Source of the DNA: Actinostola sp. cb2023
Lineage: Eukaryota; Cnidaria; Anthozoa; Actiniaria; Actinostolidae
Assembly (NCBI GenBank): GCA_033675265.1
Contig: JAUJYZ010001500.1
Span: 137,231-201,230, forward strand
Length of the DNA: 64,000 bases
Direction of reading: 5' to 3'
Part shown: piece by piece, positions 1 to 12,639 of the stretch
Numbering within the stretch: position 1 is the first letter of the stretch
Layout of the letters: each line of letters begins with the position of its first letter
Position numbers and translations under genes: made by a program
The notes under the pieces: model-generated
Database searches by the model: none
What the model was told of the DNA's origin: nothing
The model's input: the letters and a program-made list of their open reading frames with translations, nothing else

Positions 1-18
1 CCAACAATTAACTGACTA

Positions 19-46
19 CCCCCCCCCCCCCCCCCCCCCCCCCCCC
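19..46. repeat. poly-C tract
   Basis: Uninterrupted run of about 28 C residues, directly beside the left end of a foldback element. One of several long G/C homopolymers in the window. Confidence 0.95.
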
Positions 47-51
47 AACCA

Positions 52-713
52 CTCAAGTACGTTAAGGCCTGGGACAGACGAGAAAACGATGCTAAACTAT
101 TATATTTTGCTGTTCGCACAAATTTTGCTCGAAATTCACGAAACTTCGCACAGCTGCATAACTTCACGGATTTCAACTTTTAAGATGATAAGATAGGTGA
201 TAAAGTGATCACGTGACCTCTTACGTCACTCCTGTGTCCCTCGGAACTTTGAATTAAAATGGGGTGATGGGTATTTTATGTATGGAAGAAGTTATGCCAC
301 TTTTTCGTTTGTCTAGGGGATGATCTATGGAAGGAGGATCACATCAATCCCAGATGAGATTGTGGAAGACAGAGAGGAGATGAGCGGTAAGGAAAGGTAT
401 GGGTACCTGTCTAAGAAGTTAGTGAGGGCAGATTCTTATACCTCTCCCATAGACAAACGAAAAAGTGGCATAACTTATTCCATACAAGAAATAGCCATCA
501 CCCCATTTTAATTCAAATTTCCGAGGGAGACATGAGTGACGTAAGAGGTCACGTGATCACTTGATCGCGATATTGTTATCTCAAAAGTTGAAACTCCTAG
601 AGTTATTCAGATGTGTGAAGTTTCTTGCATTTCGAGCACAATCTGTGCAAACAGCAAAATAAAATAGGTTTAGCCTCGCTTTCATGTCTGTCCCAGGCCT
701 TAACGTACTTGAG
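52..713. mobile_element. foldback (MITE-like) element, about 660 bp
   Basis: The outer ends are inverted copies: CTCAAGTACGTTAAGGCC at the left and its reverse complement at the right. Each arm runs about 260 bp inward with scattered mismatches, including a shared stretch that reads CACGTGA next to TTACGTCA. The central spacer is short and has no convincing coding capacity. No clear target duplication is visible because both flanks are C-rich or repetitive. Superfamily unassigned. Confidence 0.8.
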
Positions 714-762
714 CACCCTGGTTTCACTCAAACCCCTGGTTTCACTCAAGAGAATTAACTGA

Positions 763-814
763 CCACCCCCCTACCCCCCCCCCCCCCCCCCCACCCCCTC
801 ACCCCCACCCCTTC

Positions 815-849
<35 letters not shown>

Positions 850-851
850 AC
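763..851. repeat. C-rich tract with long poly-C runs
   Basis: Several C runs separated by single A or T bases, flanked on both sides by repeats of the phrase CCTGGTTTCACTCAAG seen at about 717-752 and 865-880. Confidence 0.9.
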
Positions 852-1278
852 CCCAACTCTCCCTGGTTTCATTCAAGAGAATTAATGGCAACGTGACGTC
901 ATATAAAGCCATCCATTCTTTGTCGACCTACATGTCCTTTTCCATCGTTTTGGTTGTTGTCGATCAATAGTCAATCATGCTGATCGAAATTTACTCGCGT
1001 CGCGAATGCTTTGGTTTACCTGGTTCTGATTTGATCCCTGGTATTTCAACAGGACAGTCGGTTACCATGACATTTGGTTCGGTTTTTCTTCTCTTTCTTC
1101 TCGGTTCTGGCTCGCTTTGTTAAAAAGAAGTAAATACATTTTAAGGAGATGAAGAACAGAAGAGAAACAAAAGGAAATAAATAAAAGAAAGAAGGAAAAG
1201 AGGAAGGAAAATAGGATGGACGAAAGAAAAGTAGAGAAGAAGGGAAGAAACGAAGGAAGGAAATAAGGTAGGCAGACA

Positions 1279-1924
<646 letters not shown>

Positions 1925-1939
1925 GAATGTAATACTTAC

Positions 1940-4900
1940 CATGCTGTATGTGGTATTATGTACCCAGAAACGTTCATTGGATCTTCAAATCCGTTACCTA
2001 GCAACGATTGGTTACCAAAGAGACTTGTGAACTTCGCTACATCGATGGTACTGTCTGGGCGAATACCTACAGAAAACATAAATAAATGTTATGTCCAGTC
2101 TCCAATAAGCAAACTCCTTATTTGGTAATGAAATTCCATATATGGTAAGTAGCAATTGTTTTCAAAATCGCCCCGTCAACTATTTGTAAAAGCCTGCGTA
2201 GCGGCGCAACGGGAGAAGGGATCGGTGAGGGTGGGGTGGGGGGGGGGGGGGGGGGGAGGGGTTGGGCTTGATGGGAGGGGAGGAGATGAGTGAGAGGGGA
2301 ATGGGGAGAGGGGAATACAATAAAACTGCCTTACCTTGTTCGTCTATAGGAGAGTCAGAACATACTGACCGGGGTGGGGTGAGGGTAATTGGTTCTTGTC
2401 GCGTTACACGAGGAATGTTAATTGGTCTAAAAATAGAATCATGAAATAAGCAATTCTCATTGAAGGAAATAAGGAAACACTTGGGAAGAAAAACGCAAAC
2501 AAGCAAACAACAAAATATATTATATGCTAATTTTAATTAATTAATTAATTAATTTAATTAATTATTTTATTTTAATTATTAATTTAATTAATTAATTAAT
2601 CTTAAAAGAACACATTTTCCGAACGTTCTGCATGGTAGTGATTTTCTTTGTTATGTCCTCATGAATTATTAATGAGTTGATACTTACTCTACTGTGTATT
2701 GTCCTACTGCATCTAACTTTTGCTCTGCGAGTGAAACAGGACAGAAAATCACAATGCAATATAAATGTACTAAATGCTGACTGTGGCTGTACATTAAACC
2801 ATAATCCATTGCCAACCTCAACTGTTATTACTTACATCTACAGACTATCTGATATATTCATGTTTAAATATTAATAATATACATGAAAAAATACTCGATT
2901 CTGATTAGCTTAGAGCAGTGCAGTAATTGAGAAGTAATTTGCTTTAATATAATATGCACTGCAGTGCAAATTACTTTTTTTTCATGAATATTATTACTTG
3001 GTAATCATACGATTTCTCGTTCAATTTGGAATAATTTGCACGAGTGGGTTTTTCAAAGAGTATCAAAATCGCACGAGCCCGTACCAAATTGAATCGGAAA
3101 CCGTATGAATACCTCTACTAATACACTGATATTACACTGAACGACAAATACCGGTATACACATTGTACATGTGTCCTTCGGTGTATCATCTAACGCTTAC
3201 ATAAATAAAGCTGGTCTACATGCAATAAGGGACTTGTACTAAGAGGTCACGTGACCCCACGCCCGAGAAGCAGCAGTGTCTAAATTGTATTAGGATTCGC
3301 ATAGTGAAATGTGCTGGATGACAAGCTCTTGCCATCCAATTTCCATCCAAATTCTTAGAAATCATTTGATTTGATTTTTAGTGTCATTTCTCCTGTGTCA
3401 GACATTATGAGCTGAAACTCCGCCCTTTTACTAATTTCGAGCTGCTCTTTTCATTTCTGGAGTTCCTTTTTACACTGCTGTTCGATTTAAGAGGGTTGGG
3501 GTCACGTGATCTCTTAGTCGCATATTTTGATATTTTCAATACAGATAAGTTCGGATGTTTACGCGCGCAAAGGATTGTTGATAATTTTTTTACAATCCAC
3601 CATGTTTTTCATTACGTATTGTTGGTTTGTAAGAAGGAACAGTTATATCGTTCAATGGCTTTCTTATATCGTGCTTCACGACTCCCTGCCATTTTAGTGT
3701 GTGACAAATTAATGGTTGGGGGGAGGGGTAAACTTGTCGTTCGTAAAGACAGCGAACACAATTTTCGGCACTGAAATTGTGCAAAATGTTGCATAGATGT
3801 TCTAATGTAACGAGACGCTTTGGGGGCAACGTATTGATCACAATATGACAGCCGAGGTCGAAGGGAAACTCACTCTGTAGTATTTCATCACCTTGAAATT
3901 CCTGTGTATTGAAAGCCGTCACGCGAAAAATCGAGGTCACTGAATTTATGCTCTCATGGCCAACAGTTCGTGCAGAAACGTCGGCCCGGTAGTGCAGGTC
4001 CACACACATCGAACACTTCGTAATGCGTCCGTATTTTAAAATGAGATGCCCGTATTAACGGGGTGTCCGGGTTAACGAGGTTTCGCGAGTTTGGAAGCTG
4101 TTGTATTAGTGTAATGAAAAATTCATAACTTAAAAGGTATAAAGCTACAGGTGGAAATGAATATTCAACATTTTAGTGATATACCCCATTCACACCAAAA
4201 CGTGTTTATATTAGTTAAACTGGATTTTTCTAGCTTCTATAATGCATTTAGCCCTGAAGATGGGCGCTTAGCCCGAAAGCTTGGCAGTTTTTTATTAAAA
4301 CTAAGCGGTGGAAGAAACAAAATTTTTGTCATGAATCATCCAACCTACAAACCGACATTAGATTTACTTTAAAACATGTTTTAGCCTCAGTGTGAACGGG
4401 ACAATAGGCTTATTTTGTGTGAAGATTGTCGAACCTCTACTGAACGACCACCTCCCCACAACGGCCACCCCTCTGTAACGACCAGAGTATCGACCGCCAT
4501 CACGTCTATACATGTACATGTATTCGTTTTTGAAACCTCCCCACAAAGGCCGAGGTGACCGTTGTGGAGGCTCGACTGTGAGGTGTCGGTATTTTGTTGC
4601 TCAAATCAGACTTACAAGAAGACCAAGAATATTGTTACGAATCAACGTGTAGCTTGTCCAAGTGGGGTCGATTCTTACACTTTGATTTTCATTCGGAAAT
4701 AGCCCATCAAAGGTTAGAAGCACTGTTGCGCGATATGTGCGACAAAGCACAGCATGCATTCTAGCTCGTGAAAATGAACAAAAATATTCACGGTTTTGCT
4801 GAGCTTTGAATTGCAGTTTGACATTGTTTAATGCCTTTAAATATGTAACGAGAAAGCCATTCAAATGCTTCAATCACATTTTGTTTGCTTAATTCAACAA

Positions 4901-5834
4901 TTAAGGACTCAAGTATAATCGCTTAACGAACTTTAGACGGGTTTGTTCCCTTCACTGTATTTAACTAGCTCATAACTCTGGACTTCCAAAGCTGATTCGT
5001 ACATTTGCTTGGTGGGTTTTAGCAAGTCGCTAGCAGAGAGATTACTGTATTTACAATTAGATTGTCGGAAAAACAAGCTTTAAGATGATAAGATGAAATC
5101 TTATGATCAAATTAATTAGTATCTACAGTCAACAAGTGATTGTACTATAAGAGGTCCTGAAACTACATCGAGAAAAGATTCAAGTTTGAAATAAAATGAA
5201 ATTCAAGAAGTCAAACAGGGGTTATAAATAGACGGTGTTAGTTATTGTGTGACTGCGGTATTTAGTTTGTTTGTTGAAGGATTTCATTCAAAGTTAGTCA
5301 ATATCCTGTAGTATTGTATGGTTTGAAATTGTTCCCTTACATGCCTCGACCTGTTCGCGATCAAGCGCGTATTTTCGCAAGTATAAAGGAAAACATTATA
5401 CCGTAGTATAGAATTGCAAAGTGCATAACTCGGTTCATCTTACGTACCCCTGTTGAATTGTGTCGTTACTGCAGAACAGGTCATAGTCGAGTCCAAGTTC
5501 TGATGTAATGCCGTCATTTGCTGTATTAGAAGATCAAAAAGGAATAAACATTAGCTCATTTGAGAAAATCATTCTGGGTGTTTTTGGCGGGCTTTGAGAC
5601 GCGGCCGCGTCAATTGACGTACGTACCATGGGATCCAGCGTGGAGACTGTATACATCATCTGGAATCTCCATAACTTTAGCTAGAATACCTTAGTGGATA
5701 AAGCAGTGGTTGAGATCCATGGAGACGAGAGCAAATCGGTAGAGAATAGAGAGCAAGAACGTCCCCAAACAGACAAAACAGAGATTGTTAGTGTAAAGGT
5801 TATTGTAAGACTCGTCTGGTTGTATTACAGTCAT
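1940..5834 (-). CDS. putative type II membrane protein, four 5' exons (partial, possible nonsense mutation)
   Basis: Not recognised as a family. Four minus-strand exons fit together in phase: A 5834-5690, B 5520-5448, C 2426-2335 and D 2066-1940. Each has AG before it (A begins at an ATG) and a GT donor after it; D ends at a strong GTAAG. Exon A encodes about 17 polar residues, then a hydrophobic segment ([17 protein letters not shown]), which fits a single-pass signal anchor. B-D encode a polar, probably luminal stem with NQS and NVS glycosylation sequons in D and proline-rich sequence in C. The oddity is an in-frame TAA at 5693-5691, the last whole codon of exon A, just before donor G|GTATTC; the phase still matches exon B. 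Either the copy carries a nonsense mutation, the true donor differs, or there is a sequencing error. A Golgi enzyme is one possibility, but no catalytic part is in the window; further exons should lie beyond the left edge. Confidence 0.55.
2224..2260. repeat. poly-G tract
   Basis: G-rich run in the intron between exons C and D of the minus-strand membrane-protein gene, with about 22 consecutive G at its core. Confidence 0.9.
2427..5447. other. large intron of the membrane-protein gene
   Basis: Contains a TTAA-rich AT tract (2530-2600), an imperfect foldback near 2880-3010, an inverted pair of AAGAGGTCACGTGA-type sequences (3238-3258 and 3495-3520), and transposon-like debris at 4040-4570. 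The debris includes the phrases CCGTATTAACGGGGTGTCC and ACGACCACCTCCCCACAACG, which I associate with degraded pogo/Tigger-like ends; this is inference. No conserved exon was recognised. Confidence 0.5.
4254..4278 (+). other. hammerhead-like core motif, copy 1
   Basis: CTGAAGA, then a GGGC-GCTTA-GCCC hairpin, then GAAAGCTTGG. It is one of four occurrences in the window whose stem bases change in a compensating way. An unpaired U sits between the first box and the stem, so catalytic activity is doubtful. Confidence 0.4.
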
Positions 5835-6310
5835 TTCGTAATCAAGCTCGGATATCAGTTAACACAGAGTTGATTGACACTTGTACGTTATTGATGTACA
5901 CGTGACTTCACGGTTTCCTGTGTAACTGTACATGTGTAACTGCAAACTAACCTCCAAATCTATAATAACCATTAATGGATTATATATTGTACAGCTGAGG
6001 TCAATTTATTACCCAACTCGCAGATTATGTTTCGGCACCTCTGAACAGTCGGTTTGCACTGCCCTTGGCACTGTGTTTACAGAACGGAACCTGCATAGGT
6101 CATCGGCATCCTTCCAGTGGGTGACTGTGACAACCGCGCTGAATGTTGACAGCCGTAGTATGACCTACCGCTTCACGGATGGATGAATTTCATCGCCCCC
6201 CCCCAAAAAATTGTGCCAGATTTTTGAAATATTCTGCTTGCATGGTTATTCGGTCTAAGTGACCGTTAAAGCCAATGCTCAGTTTTATTGTTTTTTTAAT
6301 CAACTTCCGG

Positions 6311-6422
6311 TCAGACATCGAAGTCGTCTAAGTCCATTTCCGGTTCTGACGATTTACCGATCTCAGACTGAGCACCGCCAAACTCTGCTGAATCCTCCAT
6401 GAAGACATGGCATGGAGAGTAA
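6311..6422 (-). CDS. orphan terminal exon with acidic C-terminus
   Basis: On the minus strand a good acceptor (CTGTTTTAG) at 6424-6423 is followed by an open frame of 37 codons ending MDLDDFDV and TGA at 6313-6311. An AATAAA signal follows 22 bp downstream (6289-6284). This is the layout of a last coding exon of a minus-strand gene. Its upstream exons were not found; the TPR-CHAT gene lies next upstream on the same strand but ends with its own stop. The product is unknown. It could also be a chance ORF. Confidence 0.35.
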
Positions 6423-6516
6423 CTAAAACAGACATTTATTTGAAAATGAAAACGTGTATGCGTTATGAAAGTGGAATTTTTAGTAGCATGGCTTCATACA
6501 GGCTCTCTTCAGTTTT

Positions 6517-6518
<2 letters not shown>

Positions 6519-6581
<63 letters not shown>
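6519..6581 (+). repeat. 63-base poly-G run
   Basis: Sixty-three consecutive G, the longest homopolymer in the window. The length may be approximate because such runs are hard to sequence. Confidence 0.9.
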
Positions 6582-6582
<1 letters not shown>

Positions 6583-7130
6583 GTTGGGGGGGAGAGAGGG
6601 AAGGAAAAAAAAAAGAGAGCCTGAACTAGGCAGCTAAACTTCCGGCGGACACATGCAGTGCTTCGATAAAAAGAGGCCTTCAAAACGAACTTGTGAACGC
6701 ATACCGTTTTCCCTAAATCAGATGACGAATCAAGCGATCCGAGCGGTTGGCATGAGCGTCCAATATTATTGATGTTCAGTATTGCGACATAACATTTCAG
6801 TGAAATTTTCTTTTCAAAAACCTATCAGTTGTGTTTATAGTAAATTAATGTGAATCATTCATGCCATGCAGACCTAACTAGAAAGTGCCAGTTGGAGGGG
6901 TCGACGTTATGTCTGTACACAAGAGCTCAATTCTGATTGGACAAGAACCGTGCAATAATGAAGGAAACGCGGTTTTGTAGCGATGACGTCATTAATAAAC
7001 GGATCATCATGTTTGTACAGACATTACAATAACTTTATAGATAATCACTGTTGACTGGAAGTAACATTCCTTTCATCCACTGTAATCAGTAATATACAGT
7101 GGAGAGATGACTGGAGGATCAGGAATGTCC

Positions 7131-7384
7131 GAGTCATCCACAGGCAGCCCAGTCTTGTATATACAGTAAATGTACGGGTCGAAAATATCGTAAAATTGGT
7201 TTGTAGCAAACTTGGACCGACTGCTTTGTCTGCAGTTTTTTTTTTGATATTATGTAGATCCTTCCTAGCTGGTTTAGCAAGGATCTACATAATATCAAAA
7301 ACAACTACAGACAAAGGTTAGTCCAAGCCTTACTACAAACCAATTTTACGATATTTTCGAACCATGGGCTGCCTGTGAGTCATC
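7131..7384. mobile_element. foldback element
   Basis: GAGTCATCCACAGGCAGCCC at the left is mirrored by GGGCTGCCTGTGAGTCAT at the right. The arms continue inward through the AATATCGTAAAATTGG segment to a centre near 7265. No ORF and no clear target duplication. Confidence 0.75.
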
Positions 7385-7704
7385 TAGCCTGCGTAGTCTG
7401 GCCCCAAGGGGAGGGGGAAGGGATTTATTTGTATTTATCACGTAGCATCGAATCGCTAATTGCGTCACAATAGCGCATGCTCTCTGTGGTGTGTGCCGCG
7501 GACATCTCGAAACAATGACCCGTATTCCAGACCCGAGAAGTGCAATTTTCCCGCATATATACCCTCAGTTCCACCTAGTCACGAAAATCTATACCCTACC
7601 CCAGTACCTGTAGACCGATGATAGTTGGGCGGAGCAACTGAAAAATGATACCCTATACCACTGCTGAGGACGGCTACCTTGAGTTTACAGGGTTTTATGG
7701 CGGC

Positions 7705-8315
7705 GAGTGGGTTACCTGTGGTCAGGGTCATTACGTCGAGTGGGTTACCTGTGGTCAGGGTCTTTACGACCAGTGGGTTACCTGTGGTCAGGGTCTATAC
7801 GACCAGTGGGTTACCTGTGGTCAGGATCGTTACGACCAGTGGGTTACTTGTGGTCAGGGTCTTTACGACCAGTGGGTTACCTGTGGTCAGGGTCCTTACG
7901 ACGAGTGGGTTACCTGTGGTCAGGATCGTTACGTCGAGTGGGTTACCTGTGGTCAGGATAGTTACGACCAGTGGGTTACCTGTGGTCAGGGTCTTTACGA
8001 CCAGTGGGTTACCTGTGGTCAGGGTCTTTACGTCGAGTGGGTTACCTGTGGTCAGGGTCTTTACGACCAGTGGGTTACCTGTGGTCAGGGTCTTTACGTC
8101 GAGTGGGTTACCTGTGGTCAGGATAGTTACGACCAGTGGGTTACCTGTGGTCAGGGTCTTTACGACCAGTGGGTTACCTGTGGTCAGTGTCTTTACGTCG
8201 AGTGGGTTACCTGTTGTCAATGTCTTTACGTCGAGTGGGTTACCTGTTGTCAATGTCTTTACGACGAGTGGGTTACCTGTGGTCAGTATCTTTACGACGA
8301 GTGGGTTAACTGTGC
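7705..8315. repeat. 33-bp minisatellite, 18 full copies plus a partial one
   Basis: Unit GTGGGTTACCTGTGGTCAG followed by a variable 14-bp part (GGTCTTTACGACCA and variants). Because 33 is a multiple of three and no stop falls in several frames, the array is open in all three plus frames and one minus frame. The unit variants shuffle a GAC/GTC choice and a GGTCTT/GATCGT/GATAGT choice along the array. No gene context; the long ORFs are a by-product. Confidence 0.95.
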
Positions 8316-8720
8316 CACAAAACACACATATAACTTTATTTTTCATTGTAGCTAAATTATTGCGAATATTCATACAAACACTAATAATAATATACGATGA
8401 CATATATTCAAATTCAACCAATCACAGCGAATATAAGAAAAATATGATCTGGCTTTATCGATATTTCACTACAAAAAGAGAATCAAAATTCGGTTTTGGG
8501 ATATATTTCGAGGTTCTGCAATTTTAATTTATATCGTTTACTGACGTTTGCAACAAAAATGTTTAGTGATCAACTGAATTCGAAGTTGTCAGTACTGAAA
8601 ATGGCTGGGAATGAAAACTATACTCGTTTAGAATTATGCCTACTGTCGTTAATTTTGCACAAAAAAAACAAATGATCGATATTCACCTGTGTGATTATTC
8701 TAAAACAATTGTGGAAATAT

Positions 8721-9162
8721 TAAATAAATTGTAGTGGCTTCATCTGCATTTAAAATTTGTTTAATGAACCAAGCTTTCGGGCGCCATTGCGGCCATCTTC
8801 AGGGTTATGAAAGTACACAATTCCTACGTGAGTTAACAGAAAGCGGTATCCATGGAATATTAACTGAACAGCGCGCTAACTAGATTTTAAATAGAGAGCG
8901 AGCTAGGATCAAAGTAAAAACAACAAACTATACAAAGTTACTAAACATATATGAGTTACAGAATGAATGAATAAATGAATAAATAAAGCTAAATCTAAAA
9001 ATCTAGTTAGCGCGCTGTTCAGTTAATATTCCATGGATACCGCTTTCTGTTAGCTACGTAGGAATTGTGTACTTTCATAACCCTGAAGATGGCCGCGATG
9101 GCCGAAAGCTTGGTTCATTAAACAAATTTTAAATGCAGATGAAGCCACTACAATTTATTTAA
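8721..9162. mobile_element. foldback element with hammerhead-like motifs in both arms
   Basis: Arms of about 165 bp (AATAAATTGTAGTGGCTTC at the left mirrored at the right) around a spacer of about 115 bp near 8885-9000. The phrase CTGAAGATGG...GAAAGCTTGG occurs in both arms. The left-arm copy (8802-8775, minus) has a poorer internal stem than the right-arm copy (9083-9107, plus). Confidence 0.8.
9083..9107 (+). other. hammerhead-like core motif, copy 2
   Basis: CTGAAGA, GGCC-GCGAT-GGCC hairpin, GAAAGCTTGG. Same box order and loop length as the copy at 4254. Confidence 0.4.
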
Positions 9163-9325
9163 TCTGATGCCTGCATACAAGGAAACCCTTAATTGTAGAA
9201 ATGTTTTGGAAATGTAGCCATTTGAAATGCCCATGCCATGCCAGTCGTGCATAGTTAGTTTGTACATGTCATATGCACATGGTGCCATGAAATGGTGCTT
9301 AGTGAAATTCATCTGACATCGTTGT

Positions 9326-12300
9326 CTAAAGACTGATTGTAACATCCTCGCCAATCAGGAAGAAAGGGGCCCAGTATATTGGCTTGTTGTATTGCCTGGT
9401 CTGTCTCATCTCACTCATAGCATGCTGTAGACTTGTACTGGCGCTCTTACCTTGTTTTAAATGCGCGTAAAACAATTCCATGAAGACCCTTGTAGCTCGG
9501 TCATCGACAGCCCATAGCGACGCAACTACAGCAAGGGCTCCTGCTGCAAGAAAGGCTCGACTAATCCCAAGCACTCCTTCAGAGTTGATTGCACCGCGAC
9601 CACTATGGCAGCAACTGAGCACAACTAATCTTGCGCGCAATCCAATCGTTTGCACTTCTTTGATGGTCAATAGGTAGTCTTCTTCTTCTGGGATTGTATC
9701 CTCGTGTTCCAGAGTGCTACCCGGGCTTAGTACAATCTCTCCGCTATCTGAACATCCATGTGCTGCAAAGTGGATGATAGCCACACCTTCTCGTAGTCGT
9801 TGCTTGATGACTTCTTTGGTTGCTTGGACTCCTGTTATTGGCGTCACGCCCAGTACCTCACCAATTCTCTCAGCTTCAAGCTTGGCATTTGGCAATGACA
9901 TGAAGGATCTTGTCTTGCCTTTGTACCACCTTTGCGTGGTGGCGTCAGGGTCTCCAACAATCAGTGCGCCTGTCATGCTGTGAGACCTCCGCTGAAGATT
10001 CTTTTAGGATCTTTAATGTCGTGAGAGATGGAACAAGTCGAATGCGTTTTGTCTCTGATAAGAATGACTTAGTGATTGGATCTCGTAGAGCTGCAAATGG
10101 AACTTTGTGAAGAGGACCATCGGGGATGATGACAATTTCATCGTGAGTGAGGTTGTGTTGAACTGGAGTAATTAACGCATCAAACAGTATCTCTAGGTAG
10201 TCTTCGTTCAACTCTTCGTCGTATACAGCTCTCGAGCTCCCTCTTGAGTCCTGTCCGACCACGCCGGCAGCCCTTTCAATCTCAGACCCATCAACATTAA
10301 CAATGTCTAATGATCTATTTTCACAGGTCCTTGCTCCTCTAGCACACACCGTCATGTAGACTTTATCTACTAGCACGTGGAGAGCGTTGGAATTTCTGTT
10401 TGGATTTTCTTCATCAGCCAGCGTTTCCTCCAATAGAGCTTTGAGTTCTTGCATGCTCCCTCGATGGAATGACAATGGATTGTCCGATTCAAGTACCCAT
10501 GTACCAAGATCCAGTTCATACTCATTCATGGCTATCGGCCGCACAAGCTCCGAAAAGAACAATATGCTGTACTTGGGAGAGAGAATCTTAGAACTCACGA
10601 CATCGGGAAATTCAAGAAAGTGACATCTTGAATCAGTATTGAGGTTGTACTTCCCCGACAGAATGTCTTCCAGGGCACGACCACGCTTATGCTCTGATAC
10701 AAGTAGTGCCTTTTCAGGTTGCTCCGTTTCGATGTAAACTGCGGTAAGCAGTTTGTATGTATGTATGAACGAGTCTATGATGGTTATCTTGAACGAGTCT
10801 TGATGGCCTATATGCTCGAATATCCAGTCATAGCACTGAAGGCTCTCCTTGAAGCATTGCTCTGCTTCTTTAATTGCCGTAATTGCCGTGGCACCAGGTT
10901 TGGGCGCGTCGTCCTTTTCCTGTTGACTACTGCTCTTGTCGATGACATACAAAGAAAAATAGGCATCTCCTAAGTTGTTATAGCATTTGCCTTCTCCGTA
11001 CTTGTCGTTTAACTCCTTCGCGGTGGGTAGATATTTCTGATAGTATTCAATTGCCAGATGGCAATGTCCTTGAATGCGATACACAAGACCTAGGTTGCCA
11101 TACGCCATTCCTTCTCCCCTCTTGTCCTTTATCTCAGTCGCTATGCTTAAGCTCTTCTTGTGATATTCAATAGCCTCTTGATACTTTCCAAGAGCAAAAT
11201 ATGCACATCCTAAGTTCCTATAAGCGATTTCTTCTCCCTTTTTGTCGGCTCTGGACACAATGATGTTTAAATGTTTATCTTGGAACTCAATTGCCTTGTG
11301 AAAATCTCGTAAATCGAAGCATCCAATTCCTAGGTTGCAATACGCTGTACCCTCTGCACTCCTGTCACCGCTCGCGATTGCGATGTCTAGACACTTCTTG
11401 TGGTATCTGAAGGCTTCCTGGTATCGTCCTAGCCTTTGGTGGTAATCTCCAATGTTAGAATAAGCCATTCCTAATAGATCCTTATCACCTGTTTGTATGG
11501 CCATCGTTAGACTTTGTGTATGGTATTCCATACCCTTCGCATAGTTGCCTAATATACTGTATGCACTTCCTAAGCTCGAGTACGCCTTTCCCTCCGAGAC
11601 TCTGTCACCCAGCTCTTTCACGATTTCTAGATGTTTCAAGTAATATTCAATTGCCGTTTGGTGTTTGTTCAATGTTCCGTTGAGGACTCCTAAGTCGCAA
11701 TAAGCTCTTCCTTCTCCATTTCTGTCGCCAATCTTGATAGCAACTTTTACACCCTTTGTATAATATTCTACTGCCTCGTTGTAGTTGCCTATTATACTGT
11801 TGACGTTGCCTAGCCTTTTATACGCACTCCATTCTCTCTTTCTGTCCCCTAACTCGATGGCCAAGTTGAGGCTTTTTTGGTGATATTCGATTGCCTGGCT
11901 ACACTGTCCCAGTGCGTTATGAGTGATTCCTAGGTTGAAATATGCAAGTTCTTCCCATCTCCTCTCACCTATCTCTTGCGCGATGGTTAAAAACTGTTGG
12001 TGATACTCAACTGCTTCGGGATACTGCCTCAGTGCGTCATACGCCCCTCCCATGTTACAGTACGCAATAGCCTGCCCTTTCTTATCAGCTGTATCTATGG
12101 CGATGTTCAAACCTTTCTGGTGATACTCGATTGCTTCCTGGTATTGCCGCATTGCCGAATAAGTACTTGCTAAGTTGCAATATGCGAGTTGTTCTTCCTT
12201 TCTGTCGTCCAGCTCTAACGCAATGTGAGCACTTCTTTCGTAACATTCTATCACCTCGACGTACTTTTGTAAAGAGAGGTAGGCTTGTCCTAGGCTGTCA

Positions 12301-12389
12301 TAGGCACTTTTCTCTCTCTTCTTATCACCTTGTGCAACAGCAATCTCCAACTCCTCTTTTTGAAGCTTTACGCTCTCGTCTTCATCCAT
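9326..12389 (-). CDS. TPR-CHAT protein (tetratricopeptide repeats with C-terminal caspase-like CHAT domain), frameshifted
   Basis: Starts at ATG 12389 and, apart from one frameshift, reads to the stop at 9326, a single uninterrupted exon. After about 27 residues come eleven complete 40-residue TPR units (pattern AYxNLGxxYxxLGxYxxAIEYHxKxLxIAxExGDrxxEG) and a partial twelfth. A linker of about 200 residues follows, then SLTTLKIL and the CHAT domain. The CHAT dyad is visible: His in IIHFAAHG, about 73 residues after TGALIVGDP, and Cys in VVLSCCHSG. CHAT domains belong to the caspase-separase clan; TPR-CHAT proteins are multicopy in cnidarians and some other invertebrates, and their roles there are largely unknown. 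The two halves lie in different frames: one extra base at about 9977 separates VSQ from MTGALIVG, and removing it gives the expected family spacing. So this is either a pseudogene allele or a sequencing error. Upstream exons cannot be excluded. Confidence 0.85.
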
Positions 12390-12639
12390 CTATCGCGCGC
12401 CTTCACTGAAATGAAGATATATATTTTTAAGTAATGTTATCAAACAGGAGAATAATTCTTCCTCTGATTTCAAAATAGTGAGAAGAGGGTTGAAAAAAAA
12501 ACGAGCCGCAGCCAAGTTTTTTTAATCCAACTTCGAGGTGTTTTGAAATCGGAGGAAGAACTCTTTCTTGTGTTTCGTAGAGCTTCTCAAACCATGAATT
12601 ATTATTGGAGAAATTCAAAGTTAAAGTTGACCAAATGGT

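Noticed and set aside
3590..4009. 139-codon minus-strand ORF
   Set aside because: No recognisable motif, overlapping ORFs in other frames, and surrounding sequence looks like degraded transposon.
7645..8527. ORFs of 236 and 282 codons with 11-residue repeats
   Set aside because: Products of the 33-bp minisatellite, open in several frames at once, with no splice or protein-family support.
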